Source of the DNA: Pseudomonas fragi
Lineage (GTDB): Bacteria; Pseudomonadota; Gammaproteobacteria; Pseudomonadales; Pseudomonadaceae
Assembly (NCBI RefSeq): GCF_025426255.1
Contig: NZ_CP104861.1
Location: forward strand, 5,225,196-5,289,195
Direction of reading: 5' to 3'
DNA: 64,000 nucleotides
Both the position numbers and the translations under genes were made by a program. Under the pieces are notes generated by a model. It worked only from the letters and a program-made list of their open reading frames with translations. It was not told the DNA's origin and made no database searches. This document shows positions 57,637-64,000 of the stretch, piece by piece (position 1 is the first letter of the stretch; each line of letters starts with the position of its first letter).

Positions 57637-59253
57637 TTAGAGGGGGGTATACAGCCAGCCTGTGGGTGATGCCTGGAGCCTGTGGGTAATTCCAACAGCG
57701 GCCAAAAACACCTCGTCGTGTGAGGTAACAACCAAAGTACCGGGGTACTGTTTGAGCATGCTTTCCAGCGCCTGAACTGAAGGCAGATCCAGGTGATTGG
57801 CTGGTTCATCGAGTAATAACAACTGTGGAGGGGACGCGGCATAGAACACGCAAGCCATGGCGGCTTTCAGGCGTTCACCCCCACTGAGCCGGTTGCATGG
57901 CTGATTGACTTGTTCTGCATTCAGGCCCAATTGCGCCAGCCGGGTGCGCAATTCACCTTCATTGAGCTGCCGATTGAGGGACTGCAATTGCTCAAGAACG
58001 GATTGCTCAGGCTTTAACACTCCCAGGTGCTGGTCGAGATAAGCGGCAGTTACGAAGGTCCGGGCCTGACCTGAAACAACCGATAGTTGCCCAGCCAGTA
58101 CCTTGAGCAAGGTTGACTTGCCGCAGCCGTTTGGTCCCACCAAGGCAATACGCTGGCCACGCGTTAGCGTGAGATTGATGGAGCGCAACTGCTCAGTCCC
58201 TAGTGGCAGACGGGCATCAATTAATTCAGCGATTTGCACCGGCGCGCTTTGGCAAGCTTGAGGCGGATAAACAAAGATGGCCTGCTGCTCTTCTACCTGA
58301 CTCGCTGCCTGGCGGACTTGAGCAGACAATTGTTCGCGTGCTGCATCCTGTTGTACCCGCAGTTTGCCACTGCTGGCCTGGCTACGTTCCTTTTGTCGGC
58401 CCAGTAAAATTTTGGCCTGATTGGCATCACTGGCCTGTTTGCGGCCACGGGATTGGCTGCGCTCAAGACGCTCTTTTTGCTCACGCAGGGCCTGTTCCTG
58501 ACGCTTTCGCTCCAGCCTGACCGATGCCAGTTGTTGTTGCGCCGCTTGTTGTTGCTCGGCTTTGGCCTGTGTATAAAACGAAAAACCACCGCCATAACGG
58601 GTGAGCCCCAGGGATGACAACTCAACAATGCGCTCCATGTGCTCCAACAAGTCGCGATCATGGCTGATTACAAGCAAGCCGTTGGGCCACTGCTGCAACT
58701 GCTCATGGAGGGCAAGACGGTGCTGGTTATCCAGATGATTGGTGGGTTCATCCAGTATCAACAGGCCGGCTTGAGACAAGAAGGCACCTATCAGGGCCAC
58801 ACGCATGGCTTCGCCGCCGCTGAGGACTGAAGTGGGGGTCGAGGGCGTCAGGTGGGTGAGGTTGTTCTGGCTCAACTGGTCGAACAATTGCTGACGAATA
58901 CCCCAGCGTTCGCCGACGCAATCAAAGTCTGCTTGCTCAGTGCTGCCCTGCTCTATTCGCTCAAGAGCGCTAATGATGGACTGCACACCGGCTAGGTGTG
59001 CCACGGTATGTGCGGGATCGGGGCTGATTTGCTGGGCCAGGTAATACACAGAGCCATTGCGCGTGCAGCGGCCTGTGGAGGGAAAGATATCCCCAGCGAT
59101 CAGACGTGCCAATACACTTTTGCCCACACCATTACGCCCTACCAGGCCGGTACGGCGCTGGTCGAGATGCAGATCAAGGTCTGAAAACAGGAAACTGCCA
59201 TCGGGCAGATGATAAGAAACGCCTTCCAGCGTTACAGAGGTAACGTGAGTCAT
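57637..59253 (-). CDS. ABC-F family ATPase
   Basis: 538 residues from ATG 59253 (GGAG upstream). Two ATP-binding cassettes and no membrane segment: first GRNGVGKSVLARL and LSGGEAMRVAL, DEPTNHLD; second GPNGCGKSTLLKV, LSGGERLKAAM, DEPANHLD. Between them a charged Gln/Arg-rich linker (about 225-330). ABC-F proteins act on the ribosome, in translation control or antibiotic protection; subgroup is uncertain. It sits between mnmG and mnmE, where P. aeruginosa has another short gene. Confidence 0.87.
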   Translation of the reverse strand: MTHVTSVTLEGVSYHLPDGSFLFSDLDLHLDQRRTGLVGRNGVGKSVLARLIAGDIFPSTGRCTRNGSVYYLAQQISPDPAHTVAHLAGVQSIISALERIEQGSTEQADFDCVGERWGIRQQLFDQLSQNNLTHLTPSTPTSVLSGGEAMRVALIGAFLSQAGLLILDEPTNHLDNQHRLALHEQLQQWPNGLLVISHDRDLLEHMERIVELSSLGLTRYGGGFSFYTQAKAEQQQAAQQQLASVRLERKRQEQALREQKERLERSQSRGRKQASDANQAKILLGRQKERSQASSGKLRVQQDAAREQLSAQVRQAASQVEEQQAIFVYPPQACQSAPVQIAELIDARLPLGTEQLRSINLTLTRGQRIALVGPNGCGKSTLLKVLAGQLSVVSGQARTFVTAAYLDQHLGVLKPEQSVLEQLQSLNRQLNEGELRTRLAQLGLNAEQVNQPCNRLSGGERLKAAMACVFYAASPPQLLLLDEPANHLDLPSVQALESMLKQYPGTLVVTSHDEVFLAAVGITHRLQASPTGWLYTPL

Positions 59254-59373
59254 ACGCACTCCAGAGATGCACAGATCTACCCCCTGTTGCAGGGGAATCG
59301 AGAACTGGCCGCAAGCATCGCGGCGGCATCAATTGCGCATTGGACTAATACCTCGTTGGGAATGTGGATAACT

Positions 59374-59505
59374 GTAGCAGCTGCCGAAGGAACGAGGCTG
59401 CGTTCGGCGGCGAAGCCGTCGCAAAATCAGACACTGCGGTGTGCCAGTTAAAACTGGCACTCAGGATTTACGACGACTACGTCGCCGAACGCAGCCAGCT
59501 GCTAC
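59374..59505. repeat. Palindromic repeat pair (GTAGCAGCTG class) between ABC-F and mnmE
   Basis: Arm 59374-59420 (GTAGCAGCTGCCGAAGG...TTCGGCGGCGAAG) faces 59467-59505 (...GTCGCCGAACGCAGCCAGCT, ending GCTAC). Inside is a perfect hairpin GTGCCAGTT-AA-AACTGGCAC (59441-59460). A different class from the GTGGGAGC repeats. Confidence 0.8.
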
Positions 59506-59509
59506 GAGT

Positions 59510-60877
59510 TTACTTACCGATACAGAAGCTCGAGAAAATCCGCCCCAGCAAATCATCAGAGCTGAATGCCCCGGTAATCTCACCCAGTGAATGCTGCGCT
59601 TGGCGCAGATCCTCAGCCAGCAACTCGCCTGCGCCCGCCAGGGTCAGTTGCGCCCTGCCGTGCTCAAGTGCTTTGCTTGCTTGCTGCAACGCCTCCAGAT
59701 GGCGACGGCGCGCGCTGAAGCTGCTTTCAGAGGTCTGCTCATAGCCCATGCAGGCCTTGAGGTGTTCACGCAGCAAGTCCAGGCCATCCGTTGATTTGGC
59801 GCTCAGGCTGATCGTGACATGGCCATCTTCGCTGACCTCCAGGGCAATGTTCTCGCCGCTGAGGTCTGCCTTGTTGCGGATCAGGGTCACTTTCGCCGGA
59901 TCAGGGCGCTGTTCAAGAAACTCCGGCCACAGGGCAAACGGGTCATCCGCTTCCGGTGCAGTGGCATCAACTACCAACAACACCCGATCGGCTTCGCCAA
60001 TAGCCTTGAGTGCCCGCTGCACGCCAATTTTTTCCACATGATCGTCGGTATCGCGCAACCCTGCCGTGTCGACCACATGCAGCGGCATGCCATCGATGTG
60101 GATATGTTCACGCAATACGTCACGGGTAGTACCGGCAATCTCGGTCACGATGGCCGCTTCACGTCCGGCCAGGGCATTGAGCAAGCTCGATTTGCCAGCA
60201 TTGGGTCGACCGGCAATGACCACATTCATGCCATCACGCAGCAAGGCACCTTGCCCGGCTTCGCGCTGAACGGTGGATAACTCTTCGCGAACCTTGTCCA
60301 GCATGCCAAGCACATGGCCATCGGCCAAAAAGTCGATTTCTTCTTCCGGGAAATCAATCGCCGCTTCGACATAGATGCGCAAACCGATCAATTGCTCAGT
60401 CAAGTTATGCACACGTTGTGAGAAAGCTCCCTGCAAGGAACGCAATGCGTTACGCGCAGCCTGTGCAGAACTTGCCTCGATCAGGTCGGCAATCGCCTCG
60501 GCCTGGGCCAGGTCGAGCTTGTCATTTAAAAATGCGCGCTCGCTGAATTCGCCCGGACGAGCCAGACGGCAACCCAGTTGGATGCAGCGCTGCAGCAGCA
60601 TATCCAGAACGATCGGGCCGCCGTGGCCTTGCAGTTCCAGTACGTCTTCGCCGGTAAAGGAGTTGGGGCCGGGGAAATACAGCGCGATGCCTTCGTCCAG
60701 CACTTCACGGTTTTCACCGTAAAAAGGGCCGTAATGGGCATAACGCGGTTTCAGCTCGCGTTCGCTGAATGCTTGCGCCGCAACACTGGCGAGCGGGCCG
60801 GAAATACGTACGATCCCCACACCACCTCGGCCCTGGGCGGTCGCTACTGCGGCAATGGTCTCAGCCGGAACACTCAT
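59510..60877 (-). CDS. mnmE: tRNA modification GTPase MnmE (TrmE)
   Basis: 455 residues. N-terminal tetrahydrofolate-binding domain (GRGGVGIVRISGP; 10-120), helical domain, and GTPase domain with GRPNAGKSSLLN (about 223-234), DTAGLRD, RNKADL, and the C-terminal CIGK with the catalytic Cys. Partner of MnmG in U34 modification. The upstream terminator separates it from yidC. Confidence 0.97.
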   Translation of the reverse strand: MSVPAETIAAVATAQGRGGVGIVRISGPLASVAAQAFSERELKPRYAHYGPFYGENREVLDEGIALYFPGPNSFTGEDVLELQGHGGPIVLDMLLQRCIQLGCRLARPGEFSERAFLNDKLDLAQAEAIADLIEASSAQAARNALRSLQGAFSQRVHNLTEQLIGLRIYVEAAIDFPEEEIDFLADGHVLGMLDKVREELSTVQREAGQGALLRDGMNVVIAGRPNAGKSSLLNALAGREAAIVTEIAGTTRDVLREHIHIDGMPLHVVDTAGLRDTDDHVEKIGVQRALKAIGEADRVLLVVDATAPEADDPFALWPEFLEQRPDPAKVTLIRNKADLSGENIALEVSEDGHVTISLSAKSTDGLDLLREHLKACMGYEQTSESSFSARRRHLEALQQASKALEHGRAQLTLAGAGELLAEDLRQAQHSLGEITGAFSSDDLLGRIFSSFCIGK

Positions 60878-60909
60878 AAACAGGCCTCAAAACAAAAGTG
60901 ACGGATAGC

Positions 60910-60934
60910 AAAACGCCCCACTAGGGGGCGTTTT
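60910..60934 (-). terminator. Terminator between yidC and mnmE
   Basis: AAAACGCCCC (60910-60919), ACTAG, GGGGCGTTTT (60925-60934). The stem is symmetric with T residues on both strands; its position suits the end of the rpmH-rnpA-yidD-yidC operon. Confidence 0.85.
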
Positions 60935-60956
60935 GAGTGGTGCTCACCAGAGTAGG

Positions 60957-62639
60957 TTACTCGGCTGCTTTTTTGGTAGCAGCTTCAACTTTACGGGTGA
61001 TGTACCACTGTTGAGCGATGGACAGGCAGTTGTTCACAACCCAGTACAGCACCAGACCAGCAGGGAACCACAGGAAGAAGAAGGTGAAGATGATAGGCAT
61101 CAGCTTCATCACCTTGGCCTGCATCGGATCCGGCGGAGTCGGGTTCAGACGCTGCTGGATGAACATGGTTGCGCCCATGATGATCGGCAGAATGAAGAAC
61201 GGGTCTTTGATCGACAGGTCGGTAATCCAGAGCATGAACGGCGCCTGGCGCATTTCAACACTTTCCAGAAGTACCCAGTACAAGGACAGGAAGACCGGCA
61301 TCTGCACCAGGATTGGCAAGCAGCCACCCAGTGGATTGATCTTCTCTTTCTTGTACAGCTCCATCATTGCTTGCGACATTTTCTGGCGGTCATCACCGAA
61401 CTGCTCTTTCAGAGCAGCCAGTTTTGGTGCCACGGCGCGCATGCGAGCCATCGACTTGTAGCTGGCGGCCGACAGAGGGAAGAAGATCCCTTTGATCAGC
61501 ATGGTCAGGAAAATAATCGACCAACCCCAGTTACCTACCAGGCTGTGGATATGTTGCAGCAACCAGAAAATAGGCTGAGCGATAAACCACAGAATGCCGT
61601 AGTCGACGGTCAGTTCCAGGCCTGGGGATAACTCTTTGAGTACACCCTGGCTCTTCGGACCTGCGTACAACGTAGCGCTGGTTTCAGCAGTTTTGCCCGG
61701 CTCAACGGTCAACGTTGGGCCAGTGAAACCGATGATGTAGTTGCCTTGGCTGTCTTTGCGGGTCTGAACGACGTTGCTATCGCCTTTCTGAGGGATCCAC
61801 GCGGTCACAAAGTAGTGCTGCAACCAGGCAACCCAGCCGCCTTGTACGGTTTCTTTCAGCTGAGCCTTGTCGATATCTTTCATCGACACTTTTTTGTACG
61901 GCTCTGAACTTGTCCACAGGGCAGCGCCCAGGTAAGTCGCAGTGCCGGTGGCAGTGCTGGAAGAAGGATCGGAGCTGGCGTCACGCTTCAATTGCGCGAA
62001 CAGGTTGCCGTTCCACGGCTTGCTGCTCTCGTTATCAATCAAATAGCTGACTTGTACATCGTACAAACCACGCTTGAGCGTGAAACGCTTGATGTAATTG
62101 ATGCCGTTTTCGCTGAATTTCAGATCAACAACCAACTGATCCTGGCCTGGGGCCAGTTCGTAGGTCTTCTTTTCAGTGTTGAAAACAGGGCGACCTGACG
62201 CACGAGCGTCCGGACCGTCAACGCCTGTCAGGCCACTTTGTGCCAGATAGGTACGTTCGTTGCCGTTATCGAACAACTGGAAAGGAACGTCCGGGTGATC
62301 CTGGCGACGTGGATAAAGCGGCAGACGCAGCTGGGCAATATCACCACCTTGTGGATCAATCGCGATGTCCAGAACATCCGTTTTTACGTGGATGAGGTCT
62401 TTGCTAGCAGCCACCGGAGTTTCAGTCGGTTTGCTGGTATCGGTATTGGCGCTGGGTACATCGGCACTGTTCGAAGCGTTGTTACCTGAAACCGTATCGG
62501 GCAAAGCCGGCGCGGTGGTGCTGGCGGCAACATTCTGAGTCGGCAGGGCAGCTTGGCCATAGTCCTGGTTCCATTTCAGAACCATAACGTAGGACACGAC
62601 TGCTAGAGCGACGATCAGGATCGTGCGTTTAATATCCAT
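60957..62639 (-). CDS. yidC: Membrane protein insertase YidC
   Basis: 560 residues from ATG 62639. N-terminal membrane segment (MDIKRTILIVALAVVSYVMV), large periplasmic beta-sandwich domain (about 60-340), then five hydrophobic segments from 355 on, with the hydrophilic groove Arg in SAASYKSMARMRAV. Inserts proteins into the inner membrane alone or with Sec. Last gene of the rpmH operon. Confidence 0.96.
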   Translation of the reverse strand: MDIKRTILIVALAVVSYVMVLKWNQDYGQAALPTQNVAASTTAPALPDTVSGNNASNSADVPSANTDTSKPTETPVAASKDLIHVKTDVLDIAIDPQGGDIAQLRLPLYPRRQDHPDVPFQLFDNGNERTYLAQSGLTGVDGPDARASGRPVFNTEKKTYELAPGQDQLVVDLKFSENGINYIKRFTLKRGLYDVQVSYLIDNESSKPWNGNLFAQLKRDASSDPSSSTATGTATYLGAALWTSSEPYKKVSMKDIDKAQLKETVQGGWVAWLQHYFVTAWIPQKGDSNVVQTRKDSQGNYIIGFTGPTLTVEPGKTAETSATLYAGPKSQGVLKELSPGLELTVDYGILWFIAQPIFWLLQHIHSLVGNWGWSIIFLTMLIKGIFFPLSAASYKSMARMRAVAPKLAALKEQFGDDRQKMSQAMMELYKKEKINPLGGCLPILVQMPVFLSLYWVLLESVEMRQAPFMLWITDLSIKDPFFILPIIMGATMFIQQRLNPTPPDPMQAKVMKLMPIIFTFFFLWFPAGLVLYWVVNNCLSIAQQWYITRKVEAATKKAAE

Positions 62640-62652
62640 GATTACTCGGCCA

Positions 62653-62886
62653 TCAAGAAGAACGGGAGGTAGGGATAGGCGGAACCGGGTCGTAACCACC
62701 GGGATTCCACGGGTGACAGCGACCTAAACGACGAAAGGTCAGCCAGCCGCCGCGCAGAAGGCCATGATTTTCGATGGCTTCCAACGCGTAGCAGGAACAA
62801 CTGGGGTAGAAACGGCAGTGGCTGGCCATCAAAGGACTAATGGCATAGCGATAAAACTGGATCGGAACGAGCGCCAGTTTACGCAT
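62653..62886 (-). CDS. yidD: Membrane protein insertion efficiency factor YidD
   Basis: 77 residues. MRKLALVPIQFYRYAISPL, CRFYPSCSCYALEAI and GCHPWNPGGYDPVP-like parts (here RCHPWNPGGYDPVPP) are invariant in the family. Overlaps the rnpA stop by eight bases; 13 bases before yidC. Confidence 0.95.
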   Translation of the reverse strand: MRKLALVPIQFYRYAISPLMASHCRFYPSCSCYALEAIENHGLLRGGWLTFRRLGRCHPWNPGGYDPVPPIPTSRSS

Positions 62887-63286
62887 CAGGACTGCCTACC
62901 CCTACAGTTTCGGTTTTAACCACTGGAACTGGCGTGTTACGGGCCAGACGCTTCCAGAGTTTGCCGAAATGCTGAATCAATTCGGGGTTCTCTACGTCAC
63001 CCAAACCTTTGCGCGCGACGATAACGATATCCCAACCAACCAGTAAATCCTGGTGGAGACGAAACGATTCACGCATCAAACGCTTAAGGCGATTGCGCTG
63101 AACGGAGAGCTTTACGCTCTTTTTCCCGATTACTAACCCCAAGCGGGGGTGATCAAGATCGTTGCTGCGCGCAAGGAGCAGGAGATTTTTCCCCGGAACC
63201 TTGCCGGTGGGGGAGTCAAAGACTGCCTTGAAGTGTCGGGGAGTGAGTAACCGCTTTTCCCGACTGAAGTCCTGACTCACCACCAT
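62879..63286 (-). CDS. rnpA: Ribonuclease P protein component
   Basis: 135 residues from ATG 63286; the GTG codons at 63283 and 63280 are possible real starts, the longer frame to 63376 is rejected because it runs into rpmH. Signature RLGLVIGKKSVKLSVQRNRLKRLMRE split around residue 55-75. Pairs with M1 RNA to cut tRNA 5' ends. 10 bases after rpmH. Confidence 0.95.
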   Translation of the reverse strand: MVVSQDFSREKRLLTPRHFKAVFDSPTGKVPGKNLLLLARSNDLDHPRLGLVIGKKSVKLSVQRNRLKRLMRESFRLHQDLLVGWDIVIVARKGLGDVENPELIQHFGKLWKRLARNTPVPVVKTETVGVGSPDA

Positions 63287-63296
63287 TGTCTGATTA

Positions 63297-63431
63297 TCAA
63301 ACTGCCAGACGTGCACGGCCTTTGGCGCGGCGACGCGACAGGACTGCACGGCCGTTTTTGGTTGCCATGCGAGCACGGAAACCGTGAGTGCGGGCGCGTT
63401 TGATAGTGCTTGGTTGGAAAGTACGTTTCAT
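63297..63431 (-). CDS. rpmH: 50S ribosomal protein L34
   Basis: 44 residues, the normal size: MKRTFQPSTIKRARTHGF, then RARMATKNGRAVLSRRRAKG and RARLAV. Too short to be noticed by length filters but complete. Promoter at 63492-63520. Confidence 0.97.
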   Translation of the reverse strand: MKRTFQPSTIKRARTHGFRARMATKNGRAVLSRRRAKGRARLAV

Positions 63432-63491
63432 GTCGTGCTACCTGGTTCGTCCACAACGGGCCGGAATGGCCCCCGTTTTAAGAGACCGGCG

Positions 63492-63520
63492 ATTCTAGAG
63501 AATGCAAGCCAATAGGTCAA
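63492..63520 (-). promoter_or_regulatory. rpmH operon promoter
   Basis: Minus strand -35 TTGACC (63520-63515), 17-base spacer, -10 TAGAAT (63497-63492). Leader about 55 bases to rpmH. Confidence 0.8.
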
Positions 63521-63584
63521 TTTCCAACCAGCGTTTACCGGTAAATAGATGTTTGTCGTTTTGCACAAGCCTTTCGCCTGCCAA

Positions 63585-63944
63585 CTATAGAAATAAAAAA
63601 ACGAAGTATTTAAAGCTCTTTTAAAGATGTAACTACTCTTAGAGGAGCCACTATCTGTGGATAACTTGCTACAGCCCATATGGTTAAAGGCTATCAGCGA
63701 TCCGAAAGGTTGTCCAAAAACCGTGCTCTGCCTGTGCTGCACCCGCGGATAAGCTGTGCATGAAAGGGGCTTTTATCCACAGGCGACTTATGCACAGAGT
63801 TTCGACCCCACTTGTGCAACGAGCTTAGGCCCGCTTATCCACAGACCTTATGCACATACCATTTGTCGCTTTGTTCACAGCAAAAAGCCTGTTGTCTCCT
63901 TATATGCAGGTCACCTACATGTGGATAAGTGGGCCCGCGGCCGC
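63585..63944. other. Chromosomal replication origin oriC
   Basis: Non-coding, between rpmH and dnaA. Perfect DnaA boxes at 63656-63664, 63773-63781, 63835-63843 and 63920-63928; TTATGCACA boxes at 63788-63796 and 63848-63856; near match at 63755-63763. An AT-rich unwinding region lies at about 63585-63632 beside the leftmost box. Layout agrees with pseudomonad oriC. Confidence 0.9.
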
Positions 63945-63950
63945 TACAAT
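63922..63950 (+). promoter_or_regulatory. Candidate dnaA promoter overlapped by a DnaA box
   Basis: -10 TACAAT at 63945-63950; the 17-base-upstream -35 (63922-63927, TGGATA) lies within the DnaA box 63920-63928, which would allow DnaA to repress its own gene. Confidence 0.6.
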
Positions 63951-63994
63951 GGCGCCTGTTTTTGCCTCACCGGCTTTCAACTTAGGGGATATCC

Positions 63995-64000
63995 GTGTCA
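63995..64000 (+). CDS. dnaA: dnaA, first two codons (GTG TCA)
   Basis: The window ends with GTGTCA, six bases after AGGGGAT (63984-63990), in the position where pseudomonad dnaA starts with Met-Ser. Only two codons are visible; identity follows from oriC and rpmH context. Confidence 0.85.

Noticed and set aside
1..64000. tRNA or rRNA genes
   Set aside because: No cloverleaf-like or rRNA-like segment was recognised in the intergenic regions; a covariance search was not possible here.

Overview
The window is about 64 kb of a Pseudomonas chromosome, most likely from the P. fluorescens group, ending at the replication origin. The right third has the classical order, read leftwards from oriC: rpmH, rnpA, yidD, yidC, mnmE, mnmG, rsmG, parA, parB, atpIBEFHAGDC, glmU, glmR, glmS. 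The last six bases are the first two codons of dnaA. The left part carries pseudomonad-typical blocks: pycR-pycAB with rccR, uvrD, pdxY, the zinc-starvation cluster with folE2, cls and cfaB. The intergenic REP-type palindromes are also typical of this group.

Layout. 0-7 kb: 3' part of an asparaginase gene, an AraC regulator with a hairpin over its start, an acetylpolyamine deacetylase-like enzyme, a MocR regulator divergent from a PaiB-like gene and two GNAT genes, and an orphan XRE regulator. 7-13 kb: two-subunit pyruvate carboxylase, its LysR regulator, and RccR with a palindromic operator. 13-22 kb: a GGDEF-EAL protein, uvrD, a Tim44-domain protein, a SMI1/KNR4 protein, a CPA2 antiporter, a thioesterase and pdxY. 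22-27 kb: divergent zinc-starvation operons (three genes leftward including two COG0523 GTPases, folE2 and a gamma-carbonic anhydrase rightward), with a perfect parS inside folE2. 27-31 kb: envelope lipid genes cls and cfaB. 31-37 kb: an operon of three SPFH-family membrane proteins and a P1B-type metal ATPase. 37-41 kb: a variable segment downstream of glmS with a serine hydrolase, a LysR regulator and a GNAT-Rnk fusion gene bracketed by inverted repeats next to the attTn7 position. 41-64 kb: the conserved origin-proximal block.

How it fits together. The right part holds replication initiation (oriC, dnaA), segregation (parAB, parS), the F1Fo ATP synthase, tRNA modification (mnmE, mnmG), inner membrane protein insertion (yidC, yidD) and amino-sugar supply (glmU, glmS). 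The left part is dominated by carbon-flux control and zinc economy.

Three observations stand out: the SPFH/P-type ATPase operon, whose HflC-like member has a cytoplasmic histidine-rich tail; a strong excess of perfect DnaA boxes across the window, including a cluster that encodes a Leu-Ser-Thr repeat in the MocR gene; and the inverted repeats around the GNAT-Rnk gene at attTn7. Functional assignments rest on motif reading and remembered family and synteny knowledge; no database search was run.
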